A stretch of 64,000 nt of DNA from Pyxicephalus adspersus. Its lineage: Eukaryota > Chordata > Amphibia > Anura > Pyxicephalidae. Positions 44,001-52,180 of this stretch are shown here, one piece after another. Both the position numbers and the translations under genes were made by a program. Numbering within the stretch: position 1 is the first letter of the stretch; the number at the start of each line of letters is the position of its first letter. Location of the stretch: positions 92,358,415 through 92,422,414 of the forward strand of contig NC_092859.1 in the NCBI RefSeq assembly GCF_032062135.1, in the 5' to 3' direction. The notes under the pieces were generated by a model. That model did no database searches. It was not told the DNA's origin and saw only the letters and a program-made list of their open reading frames with translations.

Positions 44001-47000
44001 TAATCGTTAAACAAAAAAAGTGCACGACTGGCCAAGACGCCGACGAACGAGAAATGACACTGGAAACAAACGACTGTCCGGCGGATCTCATTGGGCAATG
44101 ATCGTTCCCTATCTATTGTGTGTACGGTCCTTCAGTGATTGTGGATGGTTCTGTGAACAGTTTAGGCTACAGTTTAGGGAACTTCAGTATAATATTTGGT
44201 AAACAAATGGTTCTGGTCCTTAGTTGTAATCCACTAGTTACTGATCCATCAGTGTAAGTACCATTTAAAGTTGTCACAAGGCTCTGCAAATTCATACATG
44301 AGGGTGAAAAAATAGTTTGAATCCATGGGAACACACTGCTGCCTCTAATTGAATATGTCATGTGGAGAACAGGTAAACAATAGGTAGAAATGAGAAGTGA
44401 ACTGACCTTCTTTAAATTTTCATCATCTAATTGTTGGGCAAATAAACTCACATAAAACAACTAGCCAAAATGTATGTTTTAATTATGAGGGATGCAAGAT
44501 GAACAACTCAGTGGAGTCCTCTTCTCTCAAGGTATAAGATGTCAGCAACTAAGTTGCCAGGAAGACCCACATGTCTCAGTTTTTACAAGGGGGAATTTTT
44601 TCCCTAAAATTATAATGAATGTAATGGCAGGAGTGATAAGCTAATGCTGAAACAAAAGGAACAAGGCTAGAAGATAGTAAAACTAATACAGTTTATGCTG
44701 CAGAATCTGTAAGGATAAAATAAGCATTTGGGTGAATACACTCCACTATCTTCCAGCTGTAACTGAAATATTATATTGGGTAGGTGACATGTAACCTCAA
44801 AGTGGCATTTAGACATTTTTTTTTCTTTTAAGCTTTTATCTTTGAACATGGAGGAACATGAATCCATAATTTTCCATTATTACCTAAAAGTAGGATAACT
44901 ACATCTTGGATCAGCATCCTTATCTTTCACACAGAGCTACATTCCAAATGCTTGCCACAAACATATTTCTGTAGTAATAAATATTAAAATAAATAATAAA
45001 AAATATCTCACTATTTTATTTGACAGCTATTGATTGGATTGAATAGTGAGATATTGTTCTGGTGATCGAATGCCGAATTTGAACACCATTGAAGTCAATG
45101 GTGGGAGAATTCGGGTTATTTTTAGGGACTAAAAAGGGCTGCAGGAGCAATCAGATTGCTCTTGCAGCCCTTTACTAGTTGTATGTGTTCTTGGATAGAG
45201 TTTCTCTATCCAAGAACACAGGGCACTAGATGAGATGAATGGAGAAACTTGTCCCCATTCAACTTCTAGTGCTAGGAGATCGCCTGCAGTCACAGCTGTG
45301 TCCGCAAAGTTCCCGAGGTCATGTGACCGCAGTTCCACTACGATCCCCAGGGCACTACGGGTTAATTAACCTGTAGTGCCTCGGGGATCGCCTGCAGTCA
45401 CAGCTGTGAGTGCAAAGTTCCCACCATCATGTGACCGTGGGAACTGATCGGCAGATAAATTGCAGTTTCACTACGATTGCTGGGGCACTACAGGATAATT
45501 AACCTGTAGTACCCCGGGGATTGCACACTCAGCTGCAATCATTGAAAAGATCCCAAGTTTCTCTTACTCTGTAACACACTTTCCAGCACAATAATATGAT
45601 ACATTTGTTACATTTTTCTGCAGTGGATAAAAGAAAGATGTAACAAATGTATCTGTGCTGGAAAGTGTGTTACAGAGTAAGAGATATAGTGTCATTGTAG
45701 AAATTAAAAAACAAATTAGTTAAATAAACACAAACACTCAATAAATTAATTTAACATTAATTTTTATTTTTTTTAACACATTTTTTATCAGAATCTTTGT
45801 TGTAGAATTACGTTTTTTTTTCGGGTCGGTTTTATCCGAATTCGAACAGCCATATTCGGGTCGAATATAAGGACAACACCAACACTAGTATCAAATATTG
45901 TTTTATATAATATATAATATAATATATAATCCACTCAAGCAATTTAATGTGTAGATTTAAAACTCATGCAAGTATTCCTCGTTTTCACTCCACACCACAT
46001 GCACCATGCAGTGTAGAACTTGGCTCTATTCTTGGCACTGCAAACAAAAGACCTAGATCTAACTACTGTGCAAGTGCAGGAGTAACATCATCCCTGTACA
46101 CCCAATTATGGCTACTTTATAAAAGTTTCCATACCTGACATGTTAAAAAATACAATGATAATTTCAAGAAAACTGTGCCTTTATTATGGAAAACCCAGGC
46201 ATGTGCTCCAAATGTTCTATAGCAGTCATTTACCTAAATCTCAGGAAAGCAGTCTTCCTTCCCCCTCCACCAGTGATCAATTACTAGTACTTGTAAAACT
46301 TTATACTGTAATAGCCAACATGTATTCACAGTCAGAAATCTAAAAACTAATGGAGATGGAACAGGGTTTACAGAATGGAATCAAACCTAGGCCAGTATTT
46401 TACACCAAAAGTTCAACTCGGGGCGATTCTAATTACTGCTAAACTACACAGGCAATATTCATCTGCTGATACTGAGGAATTTAGCTGGTTGCGTGCATTT
46501 AGTTCAAAAACAGAAGATTTGTTTAGCATAAAAATCAGTTAATACAAAATGTCTAGAATTTTAGAGACTTGGACTTACTTTATCATAATAAGAAAAACAG
46601 AGCTAGACTTACCTTCACTGCGACGCCTCTTGTTTCAGGAAACTCCAGAAGATGGCAGCTCAGCTCTTCCACACGATTAATGCACAACCTCCGATCAGAG
46701 GATCTTTGCAATGACTGAACCAATGATCTTGTTCTGTTATCCACACTCACCCGAGCAATAATCTGTTCAACCAAAAATATGTCAGTACATGAATTCGAAA
46801 AACATATCAAGAAAAGTACAAAGGCCTAACATAACCAAAAGGGCTGTAGTACCGTAGTCATAGACAAAGGAAGAACAGATACATATTACATCCTAATATG
46901 GAAAGATTTTTTTTTTTTAAGTCAAATTTGGGTATGCATGTCCAGTGTGCCAACCATTAGCTCTGTAGGCAGTCACTATACATTTTAGTTGTAGTACATC

Positions 47001-48377
47001 TTCTGATGTAAAAGAACCCAAAAATAGGGTACAACTTACTTGATATATAGCAGTGGTCGCCAACCTTTTCGAACCCACCGACCACTAAATTTACCAGCTC
47101 CAGAGAGCGCATGCGCGGGGAGCCGGGTGTCACTCAAAGGGGAGGAAACTTGCCAATAGTGATGTCATGATGCCAGAACCTGCCCACTCTACCACCACAG
47201 GCTCAGACCAGAGACACAACCCACTGCCCCGAGCCTGCGATCCGTACGGAGGACATGGTCTGTGGCTCTGACCGGTGCGCACTCCCAACGGGGTCCTTCT
47301 ACTGACCTCGCTCAGAGGCACACCGACCAGAGCCGCGGACCACCGGTTAGCAACCACTGATATATAGGATTTTGCTTTACTATACCACTGGGATGGCAGA
47401 CTCACCTTTTCCCTCTGCAGAGAAAGTCTCTTGGCTTTATCATCCACAGTCTTTTCTTTAGTAACCTCTTGCTCGTTTTTGCTCTGTGTATCCTCGTCAT
47501 CTTGTTCTTTCCCTTTCTCCTCTATCATGTTCTTCTGTTCTGTTTTCAGTTTTGGCACTAGGCCTCCAAGATAGCTTCCCACAAAGGCATGAACATTATT
47601 TGACTGATTAGACAAAAAGTTGGAAATGCTTTTTTTAGTAGAAACTGTGGCGTCTTCTGTTGTGGATGATGCATCTTTTTCTTTATCGCCAATAATTTCA
47701 ATTATTTGGCTTTTGGCATCTACTGAAGTTTTATTATTGTTTTTCTCCATACCGGTCTCATGGGCAAAATAGGAGTTTATATGATTGGCCAAGAAATTAT
47801 AAGTTTCCCCAAAGTTAGTAGTGAGAGAGCTAGGATGGAACAGGTTTGCCCTGGAGTCAGTGCTGTCAGGGCTGTTCTGGTTGAGATTGGAGGTAGTTTC
47901 TCTGGACGTTATTAGTGGCTCCTTGCCATTTTCCTCAGCTTTAGTTTCAGTAAAGTCACCCTGTGTGCCATTGACTTCTGCTTTCCGGACATTTTCTGCT
48001 TTACCAACACTGGCTGGATTTGGTTTGGGGCGTACAATACGTGAAATTAATTCACTGTGTGTGTTTGATACAGCTTTTGTGACAGAGTCAAAAGTATTCT
48101 TGATTCGTGACATAGACTTCTTTGCTATTGAAAACGCCTTTGAAGAAGCAGTGCCAAGTCTGAAATTTTTGGAGTATGCACTTGTTTGATTATGTGTATG
48201 AATATATCTTCTTTGTTCAGCTTTCCCTTGTAGCTGTTTGCATTGCTTTATCTTCACACTAATAGAGCAATTTCTTGGACAGCAATAATATACAAGTTTT
48301 AAATCTGCTCTTCTCCAGACACTTCTTTTGGAAGTCAGCAAATAAAGATATGTATCCAATAGCAACAACACGGACAT
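16772..48377 (-). CDS. pnpla8: Calcium-independent phospholipase A2 gamma (patatin-like phospholipase domain-containing protein 8), nine coding exons
   Basis: Spliced CDS (minus strand): 48377-47406, 46762-46613, 43788-43637, 42315-42221, 38640-38469, 37313-37256, 30803-30609, 19765-19570, 17046-16772. All internal boundaries are GT/AG and the phases agree, giving 754 residues plus stop; human PNPLA8 is 782. Seen: residues 1-324 are a low-complexity N-terminal region with a hydrophobic start ([17 protein letters not shown]); the patatin domain follows from about 410 to 610, with DGGGTRG at 420-426 (oxyanion loop), GVSTG at 453-457 (Ser455 nucleophile) and DGG at 599-601 (Asp599, Ser/Asp dyad); the C-terminus is FSKL, a type 1 peroxisomal signal. 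Known of the family: it hydrolyses glycerophospholipid acyl esters without calcium in mitochondria and peroxisomes. An in-frame TGA lies just upstream of the first ATG, which fixes the longest start; internal Met starts occur in mammals. It is divergent to the receptor at 57.5 kb. No disabling change was seen. Confidence 0.95.
18229..18545 (-). mobile_element. tRNA-derived SINE with LINE2-like tail
   Basis: Read on minus: head GGCAGCAAGGTGCCTCAGAG with an A-box-like TGCCTCAGAGG, then CTTTGCAGCGATAGG and a B-box-like GGTTTGTATCC (18491-18481). The body follows (AAGGAGTTTGCAGGTTCTCC, TTTGGGTACACTGG), then the tail with GCGCTGCGTAATATGTCGGT and GCTATATAAATACT. The tail resembles that of the LINE2-like copies, as expected for a SINE mobilised by that LINE. 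It lies in the last pnpla8 intron. Confidence 0.8.
19570..19765 (-). CDS. pnpla8: pnpla8 coding exon 8 (residues 599-663, catalytic aspartate)
   Basis: Acceptor TTTTTACAG, donor CAGAAG|GTGAGC, 196 nt. It starts with [20 protein letters not shown]; Asp599 is the second member of the catalytic dyad. It then encodes [19 protein letters not shown] and a serine/threonine-rich stretch ending SSATDTE. Confidence 0.96.
20795..21075 (+). mobile_element. LINE2-like 3' end, plus orientation
   Basis: Same family as 32.3-33.0 kb in the opposite orientation: the C-terminal coding remnant (around 20800-20900), the conserved block TTCTAGATTGTAAACTCTTC and the end ATGTTGGCGCTACATAAATG with a short TTATTAT tail. 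Confidence 0.8.
21841..23420 (-). mobile_element. Full-length but defective Tc1/mariner-like transposon (1580 bp)
   Basis: It starts CAGTTAGGTGCATAAATATT and ends in the inverted form ATGGACCTAACTG, with TA on each side (21839-21840 and 23421-23422), the classic Tc1 target duplication. The terminal inverted repeats are long, about 200 bp, and share blocks such as GGTTCTGTACATTACCAC and AACACAATCACTTCATTTCA. The transposase reads on the minus strand. It lies in the pnpla8 intron between coding exons 7 and 8, opposite to no known gene. It is immobile as it stands (see the transposase entry). Confidence 0.93.
22255..23169 (-). pseudogene. Tc1-like transposase, inactivated
   Basis: The minus-strand frames encode a recognisable Tc1 transposase. 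A helix-turn-helix-like half with KKPGRQRKT comes first, then [14 protein letters not shown] and [15 protein letters not shown], then [15 protein letters not shown] and [11 protein letters not shown]. At least three lesions are visible. An in-frame TGA lies at 22470-22468 between DRSS and MNSEVFRD (probably a CGA to TGA change). A frameshift follows EWPS before SPDVNPIE. The first catalytic Asp is replaced by Asn (AAT at 22668-22666, WTNKT instead of WTDET or WSDET). The second Asp and the final Glu of DD34E are still readable. The N-terminus is also disturbed. Confidence 0.9.
23642..23657. repeat. Poly-C tract (16 C)
   Basis: Uninterrupted C run, length likely unstable in sequencing and in vivo. 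A second C run of 12 is at 17592-17603 and a T16/G12 junction at about 62444-62474. Confidence 0.9.
25418..26809. mobile_element. Non-autonomous hAT-like element (1392 bp)
   Basis: Terminal repeats CAGTGGTGCCC and CAAGGGTGCCC (reverse complement of the right end) are flanked by near-identical 8-bp duplications ATCTAGAA (25410-25417) and ATCTAGAG (26810-26817). An 8-bp duplication with CAgngGTGCCC ends is typical of hAT elements. The interior has no transposase frame. It holds repeated motifs (AGAGAAATTGGGGTTCACAG-type blocks near 25720, 25870 and 26010) and the stem-loop cluster at 26530-26625. It lies in the pnpla8 intron between coding exons 7 and 8. Confidence 0.85.
26530..26625. repeat. 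Inverted/direct repeat cluster inside the hAT-like element
   Basis: CACCTGCATGAACACAGACA, its inverse TGTGTTCATGCA, and two further direct copies (CACCTGCATGAACACAG and CTGCATGAACACAGACACAG) lie within 100 bp. The first two arms can form a long hairpin. Confidence 0.85.
27170..27318. repeat. Dispersed repeat related to hAT ends (copy 2)
   Basis: Ends CCCTAGGGTTCCCTGCAACC then CTGGTTCAGAAACACTG, a form often seen at hAT termini (CAGTGTTTCTCAACC). The other terminus was not found. Confidence 0.45.
27395..27416. repeat. (ATCT)n microsatellite
   Basis: ATCTATCTATCTATCTA tract, about five units. Confidence 0.85.
27595..27680. repeat. Fragment of the 53.1-kb fold-back family
   Basis: TTCTCCAGTCTTGGAGAGAT followed by TTAATAAATCAGGTCCATTG (27640-27679) matches the outer right arm of the fold-back element. 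The sequence before it has diverged. Confidence 0.65.
29447..29488. repeat. Second fragment of the fold-back family
   Basis: TCTCCAGCCTTGAAGAACTT then TAATAAATCAGGGCCATTG matches the same outer arm as the copies at 27.6 and 53.3 kb. Confidence 0.6.
30609..30803 (-). CDS. pnpla8: pnpla8 coding exon 7 (residues 534-598)
   Basis: Acceptor TTTTATAG, donor CATCAG|GTAATT, 195 nt, phase 0 at both ends. It encodes [42 protein letters not shown] and [15 protein letters not shown], the most conserved part of the patatin domain before the catalytic Asp. Confidence 0.96.
31654..32209. mobile_element. Internally deleted 556-bp derivative of the 21.8-kb Tc1-like element
   Basis: It starts AGCTAGGTCCATACATATTTGG (first 20 of which align to the full copy's end) after TA and ends TATGGACCTAACTG followed by TA. 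The left terminal repeat is truncated after about 40 bp and jumps directly to the part encoding the transposase N-terminus (CAGATTTTGCCACTCC-like block). The right ~430 bp matches the full copy's right end. It has no coding capacity and lies in the pnpla8 intron between coding exons 6 and 7 (30.8-37.3 kb). Confidence 0.85.
32338..32990 (-). mobile_element. LINE2-like retrotransposon 3' end
   Basis: Read on minus, the upstream part encodes [20 protein letters not shown] and [13 protein letters not shown], then [20 protein letters not shown], the C-terminus of an L2-type reverse transcriptase (family pattern: FSVAAPxLWNSLP). The 3' end carries TGTACAGCGCTGCGTAGTAT and GTTGGCGTTACATAAATCC and an (ATA)n-type tail at 32338-32358. 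5'-truncated and frameshifted. In a pnpla8 intron, same strand as the gene. Confidence 0.85.
37256..37313 (-). CDS. pnpla8: pnpla8 coding exon 6 (residues 514-533)
   Basis: A 58-nt exon with acceptor TTTTGGCAG and donor CCCAAG|GTATGT. It encodes [20 protein letters not shown], which matches the family between the lipase elbow and the VAAVS segment. Its phases join exons 5 and 7 exactly. Confidence 0.93.
38469..38640 (-). CDS. pnpla8: pnpla8 coding exon 5 (residues 457-513)
   Basis: Acceptor TTCTTTCTAG, donor CTGAA|GTAAGT, 172 nt. It encodes [20 protein letters not shown] followed by YQKLGTDVF and [16 protein letters not shown], colinear with the patatin domain of PNPLA8. Confidence 0.95.
39696..39747 (-). 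mobile_element. LINE2-like 3' tail fragment
   Basis: TATTTATATAGCACCAACAA, ATTACGCAGAGCTGTACATT, AAATAGGGATGG: only the last ~50 bp of the family is kept. Confidence 0.65.
39975..40665 (+). mobile_element. Tc1-like transposase remnant
   Basis: Fragments on the plus strand in several frames: an N-terminal [21 protein letters not shown] stretch, then [16 protein letters not shown] (usual form FWNNILWTDE), [17 protein letters not shown] around 40410-40435, then a block that would read LQLPKVQTS and WWGLKRT in place of WPAQSPDLNPIE and LWWDLKR, and finally the tail [17 protein letters not shown]. Many stops and shifts. It lies in a pnpla8 intron (38641-42220), on the strand opposite the gene. 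Confidence 0.75.
41735..41856 (-). mobile_element. LINE2-like 3' tail fragment
   Basis: TTATTATTCATAATAAACTG tail, AATTTATAGAGCGCCTACAT, CACAGCTCTGTA, then a diverged body ending GGAGCGTACAGTCTAC. Confidence 0.65.
42221..42315 (-). CDS. pnpla8: pnpla8 coding exon 4 (residues 425-456, catalytic serine)
   Basis: Acceptor CCCTGCAG after a long T run, donor ACAG|GTAAGA, 95 nt. It encodes [18 protein letters not shown] and FDYICGVST; the GXSXG lipase motif GVSTG (Ser455) is completed by the first bases of the next exon. Confidence 0.95.
43214..43480. repeat. Palindromic repeat, possibly a miniature TTAA-type element
   Basis: TTAA at 43214, then CTTCCTGGGAGGTAACTCCG, AGTGTGACTCGG, GCGGTAACCCCGAGTCACAC and TCGGGGTGG. 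The motif CCGAGT(C/G)ACACTCGG occurs in both orientations. It has a higher CpG content than its surroundings. A second inverted repeat, TTGTATTGCATTCAATAC / GTATTGAGTGCAATACA, lies at 43437-43478. A partner TTAA at the far end was not established. Confidence 0.5.
43637..43788 (-). CDS. pnpla8: pnpla8 coding exon 3 (residues 375-424)
   Basis: Acceptor CATTGCAG, donor ACTAG|GTAAAA, 152 nt, ending in phase 2. It encodes [25 protein letters not shown] and the start of the glycine-rich loop, TIDGGGT. The Arg of GGGTRG is split across the intron. It was too short to stand out as an open frame and was recovered by reading the minus strand for the expected domain start. Confidence 0.95.
43930..44130. 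repeat. Dispersed repeat with CGTT-rich arms
   Basis: GGCTACCTACACACGTGCAA, TAATTATCGTTGGAAATGAA, CGACTAACGACCGTTTGTCT, later CGACGAACGAGAAATGAC and CAATGATCGTTCCC, TTGTGTGTACGG. The two ends are inversely related (CCTACACACGTGCAATAATTATCGTT versus AATGATCGTTCCC...GTGTGTACGG), like a miniature inverted-repeat element. In a pnpla8 intron. Confidence 0.5.
45055..45540. repeat. Cluster of consecutive stem-loops (complex fold-back repeat)
   Basis: Hairpins in series: GGGCTGCAGGAGCAATC / GATTGCTCTTGCAGCCC (45136-45170), TGTGTTCTTGGATAGAG / CTCTATCCAAGAACACA (45184-45220), GGGCACTAGA / TCTAGTGCT (45221-45274, looser), and GGCACTACGGGTTAATTAAC / CTGTAGTGCC (45352-45380). A diverged second round of the last unit (GGATCGCCTGCAGTCACAGC, GGGCACTACAGGATAATTAA) follows to 45540. 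No frame. Confidence 0.8.
45553..45690. repeat. Inverted repeat with ~45-bp arms
   Basis: The left arm, TCTCTTACTCTGTAACACAC and TTTCCAGCACAATAATATGA with ACATTTGTTACAT, is mirrored by ATGTAACAAATGTATCTGTG and CTGGAAAGTGTGTTACAGAG TAAGAGA. The loop is TTTTCTGCAGTGGATAAAAG. Together with TTCGGGTCG-rich sequence at 45815-45870, it may be part of the same composite element as 45055-45540. Confidence 0.8.
46613..46762 (-). CDS. pnpla8: pnpla8 coding exon 2 (residues 325-374)
   Basis: Acceptor TTGAACAG, donor GTGAAG|GTAAGT, 150 nt, phase 0 at both ends. It encodes [20 protein letters not shown] and [14 protein letters not shown], strongly conserved in PNPLA8 (regulatory helical region just before the patatin domain). 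Confidence 0.95.
47051..47359. mobile_element. 309-bp hAT-type miniature inverted-repeat element
   Basis: Ends CAGTGGTCGCCAACCTTTTC and the inverted right end GGTTAGCAACCACTG, flanked by a perfect 8-bp duplication ATATATAG (47043-47050 and 47360-47367). It is GC-rich compared with its surroundings and has no coding frame of its own. It lies in the first intron of the pnpla8 coding region, ending 46 bp from the splice donor of the first coding exon. Confidence 0.92.
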
Positions 48378-48421
48378 TACTCAGAGGTCCAACTGTTTTG
48401 GTGTAGCAGGTTTACAATCAT
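47406..48421 (-). CDS. pnpla8: pnpla8 first coding exon (residues 1-324) with 44 nt of 5' UTR
   Basis: The acceptor reads TTTTAATTTCAG just above 48421 and the donor reads AAAAG|GTGAGT at 47406/47405. The ATG is at 48377-48375, preceded two codons upstream by an in-frame TGA. It encodes the poorly conserved N-terminal half: a short hydrophobic stretch, then a basic region with [18 protein letters not shown], then an acidic, lysine-rich segment. The open frame continues past the donor into the intron up to 47130, but those codons lie in a transposon and are not homologous to the family, so the exon ends at the donor (phase 0). Confidence 0.93.
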
Positions 48422-48562
48422 CTGAAATTAAAAATCAAATTGTTAAAAAGACAGAACGTCACTCTTTGTATACTCTCAGTCAGTCTTCCTTGAAGATGAG
48501 GGGTCCTTGAAATAAGTTTCAGGTCTTCAGGGAATCCCTCCTATAATTACTATATCCACAGC

Positions 48563-48709
48563 AATCATTTTGTTCAACCCACTGAATTAAAGCTGAAACT
48601 CTGCAGTTCAACTGCATCTGAGTTGTTTCATTTAAAATGAATAGTGGTAATGTACAGAACTAAAATTAGAAAAAAAAATATCTCTGTCTAAATATTTATG
48701 GATCTAATT
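48563..48709. mobile_element. Solo terminal repeat of the same Tc1-like family
   Basis: The block from ATTTTGTTCAACCCACTGAA to ATGGATCTAATTG matches the right terminal repeat of the copies at 23.3-23.4 and 32.0-32.2 kb. It ends at a TA. The other end is absent. It lies about 140 bp upstream of the first coding exon acceptor of pnpla8, in the 5' intron. Confidence 0.8.
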
Positions 48710-50349
48710 GTATTTGTGGCCCTTTCATGATATCAGGGGCCACACTTTAGGCACTGCATATCAGGTAAGTTGGCCACCACTGTTTTGCAGTTACCACTAT
48801 TGGAGACTAAGTTTTATTGTTGTGTTGTTTCAGTGTTGTGCTTTATGCTGCTTTAATATATTGTTGATTATGAGCTTATAAAAACTTCCACTATACTTTT
48901 ATGTGTCGCCCAGCATACTGCTGTGTTCAAAGGATTAACTTTCTACTTTACAGCAGGGATGATGCACACAACGTCAGGAAACACAATGTCATTCAATGTG
49001 CCAAAGCCAAATTCTGTGGATGCACCAATTTATTTGTGTGTTTGGATCCTGAATTGCAGTTATTAGCTCCTCAGAAATATCTGCAGGGAAATTTTCAAAA
49101 CTTTGCAATTTAACAAAACCGATAATTGTTTTTAGGTAAATCAAAAATGGTTTAGTTGGTCTTAAGTGTTGATCACTATCGCTCTTACACGTATGCTGGC
49201 TAGAACTGCTTTATGATTCTTAGAATTCTGGAAAATACCGAACCAAAGATATGTAAAAAATGCCTCTAGGTAAATAAATCAGCAATAGGCATTATACTAC
49301 AATCAAAAAAGTTTTCAAGAACCTGAATACCAACACACATACATGGAATATTTTCACTGTTAAACGTTTAAGAATAAAAATGTCACACACGTTGGTGCTT
49401 TTAAACTGTCCTACAACAGTAACGTTTAAAGACTGCTGAGAGATATGAGGGCTCGTTTTCCTAGATTACATTGTAATGGAAACTCAGAGTGATCTAAATA
49501 GCAGCCTCATGTACAAAGATTTGTTTTTAACTGGTCAGGTTTCATATCTAAGAAAGGAAACTCCTTTTTTGTTCCACCAATCATGGCCTCTGATAAAGTG
49601 GACACCTCTCAGTCTGCAGCATACAAGAGCAGATACAGAGCTGAACAGCATGTGCTGGATTATTCACATTCACAATGCACACCAATATGTATGGCATAAT
49701 TCTAGGAATAAGGTCATACAACCATGAGAAAGGGCTGGAGAGTTGTACCTGTCAGCTTATAAATCTGGAACACAAGTCAACAACAAGAAACACACTGCTG
49801 ATAATGCGATCACATGGAAGAGTTTATTACAGTATATCACCTGCGCTGGGTAATAACACAAGTGTCAAATCACTACTTACTGATAACTGCACCATGTCCC
49901 CACATTGAATACTAATAAGAATTATCAATGTCTATCTTTTTACTGTACTAGAAAATGAGAAGCTCGTAAGGTAAGTATTGCAGCTGGTGACCCAGCTGGG
50001 AACATTCACCCTCTCTATTCACCCTGAGGCAGAAAGTTGAATGAAATTCAAGATTATACAATTATCATCAAGAATGTAAGGGGAAATCTTCTGATGGGGC
50101 ACTTGTACCAGCACAGATGTCTATGAGGGCATCTTCTAACTTTAGAAAGATTTATTTCACATGCTTTTGTGTCTTTGGGTTGGGAAGTTAAGGGGAAATT
50201 TTTCAGATGGAACAAAAACTTCATGAAAAAAAAACTGGAAGGGGCTGGAACTGGAACCTTTCTCTATCATGTTCAAAACACATACTCACAAATACATATA
50301 TATATAAGAATGTCTTACAGATTGCCAATAAGGTCATTGGGGGTCACTT

Positions 50350-50452
50350 AAACTGACCTGAGAGGCACAAAGTGCTCATTGCTCAAGGAACCCCCAGCAA
50401 CATCTGGGTTATCCCTAGGGTTCCAGAGATCTTGAGAAACACCGGCCTAGAG
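50350..50452. repeat. Dispersed repeat related to hAT ends (copy 3)
   Basis: CTCAAGGAACCCCCAGCAAC, ATCCCTAGGGTTCCAGAGAT, CTTGAGAAACACCGG, sharing blocks with the copies at 9.8 and 27.3 kb. Confidence 0.45.
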
Positions 50453-50608
50453 GCAGCTAAACAGCCAGCATTTTCACAAGGACAGGGACTCCATCCTCAG
50501 TATGCATTGTTTTTTCTTTTATGATGTCATTATGTCTGCCTGTGACATAGGCGGTGTCATTTATTTGTTGCATTTTACCCAGATATGTCAGCCCCAGCGT
50601 GTTAAATA

Positions 50609-51030
50609 CAGTAAAACCCTGGTTATCCAAAACTCAGATAACTGGAAAACTCATATAACCGGCACCTGACAGCTCCGCTCTCCTGATTGCTCATGCAGCC
50701 CTAGCGGAGCTGTGACATGTATTCTGCATCCAAGAACGCCACAGCTCCATTAGGGCTGCGGGAACAATCAGAAGAGCGGAGCTATCAGGAAAGCAGAGCT
50801 CCGCTGATTACTGAAGTGTCATCAGGGTTTCCCTTTTCTCAGCTATTCAGCACTAGAGGTGAATACTGACAAGTCTCCCCATTCAAGTCTAGTGCTGAAT
50901 GAGTGAGAAAAGAAAAAGGAATTAACCTTAGTTAACTGGAAACTACACTTATCTAGAAACTGCCATTCCCCGTGGGTTCTACCGTAGTGGGATACACAGA
51001 TACCTTCCGGGATGTGTTTTTGCACCTAAA
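50609..51030. mobile_element. pogo/Tigger-like terminal sequence with nested inverted repeats
   Basis: A TA is followed by CAGTAAAACCCTGGTTATCC, resembling pogo/Tigger ends. Inside, AGCTCCGCTCTCCTGATTG (from 50681) and its inverse CAATCAGAAGAGCGGAGCT form a hairpin that contains GCAGCCCTAGCGGAGCTGTG / CACAGCTCCATTAGGGCTGC. A second hairpin (TTTTCTCAGCTATTCAGCAC / GTGCTGAATGAGTGAGAAAA) lies at 50834-50912. The right end is not clear. Confidence 0.5.
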
Positions 51031-51814
51031 AGGAACAGAGGGGAATCTGGGTAGGTTTTTTTTTCTATGTCTTTGTCACAGATTTTTTAAGATGTCCTGT
51101 CTTGGGAAAACATGATCACCATGATGGTAGTAGAGAGGGAATCATTCTAAGGGGTCAAGTTTCTGGGTGTCATTTTTCTGCGTTTGAACAAACATCGTAT
51201 ACAGATCATCAAAATTCCATGAATAGAGTGGAGGTTTAAAACCTCTGTCACCTGTTGAGCTTTTGGGAAAATTCCTACCACTTCCTGTCCTACAGAAGCA
51301 ACAGGAAATTAAAGCAAATCTCCCAAAGTGAGGGGAATAACACCCTAGAAAGTTCCCCCTGCAACAAGTGTGTCCCCACTGACTGATTCTCTTTACCTCT
51401 TATTCTGGGGACAACTTCAGAAATTCTGAATTTGTGGGTGACAAGTGTTCAAAGGTACAAATCCAGGAGTGAAGCTCCCCAATGGTGATAATAGTTTACA
51501 TACAAATTAAAAAAAGTCCCGCCTAGAGATATACTTTCACCCTGTGATTGGTATATACACATAATTATAAAAAAAACAAAGTTATATCGGATATGTGTAA
51601 AGAATGTAAACAATTCATAGTTACACCACCACTCATAAAACCAAATCCTGTATATCAGGATATCATTGCAGTGTGATCAGCCCAGCACAAAATACATGAA
51701 TCACACGGATCATCATACCGAGTACAGGCATCCCAATCTACATGTCACTGCATCCCTCCATACCCTGGTAGAAAACACCTCCAAAATAAGATATGTCAGT
51801 GTATTACTTACATT

Positions 51815-51819
<5 letters not shown>

Positions 51820-51855
<36 letters not shown>

Positions 51856-51990
51856 CACACACATTATATACACATACACACATACATATACACACACACA
51901 CACACATATATTATAAATACACACACATTATATACACATGTACACACATACATATACACACACACACATATACATACACATATACTCCTG
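51820..51990. repeat. Compound (AT)n/(CA)n microsatellite
   Basis: (AT)n at about 51822-51850, then (CA/TA)n to 51990. It contains two copies of a longer unit, AAATACACACACATTATATA (51851 and 51915 regions), so it is also a short tandem duplication. Open frames through it are artefacts. Confidence 0.9.
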
Positions 51991-52180
51991 GCATCAGCAG
52001 CCACTGGTATGGAATAGTTCCTCTCCCCTCTCACATCCTCCTCATACATTCTGCCCCCTGTAGTAGGCTCAGCCTGAAGTAAACAAACAAAGAACAGTCA
52101 TACATATAGAGAGCCAGACCCGGGGGTCTGAGGGCAGCCATGGCGCACACTGCTAGTCATAGTGAAGCGGGGACACTCAC

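Larger units (their letters stand above)
48422..52180 (-). other. pnpla8: Probable pnpla8 first intron (5' UTR)
   Basis: Bounded by the acceptor at 48422 and the proposed donor at 52180. Contains a solo Tc1-like terminal repeat, a hAT-related fragment, the pogo-like repeat and the AT/CA microsatellite. 48.9-50.3 kb shows nothing recognisable. Confidence 0.5.

Noticed and set aside
47130..47405. Extension of the pnpla8 first coding exon frame by 91 codons
   Set aside because: It passes a consensus donor (AAAAG|GTGAGT) and runs into the hAT miniature element; the next exon joins exactly at the donor.
51666..52082. 138-codon frame rich in His, Thr, Ile and Tyr
   Set aside because: Translation of the AT/CA microsatellite.
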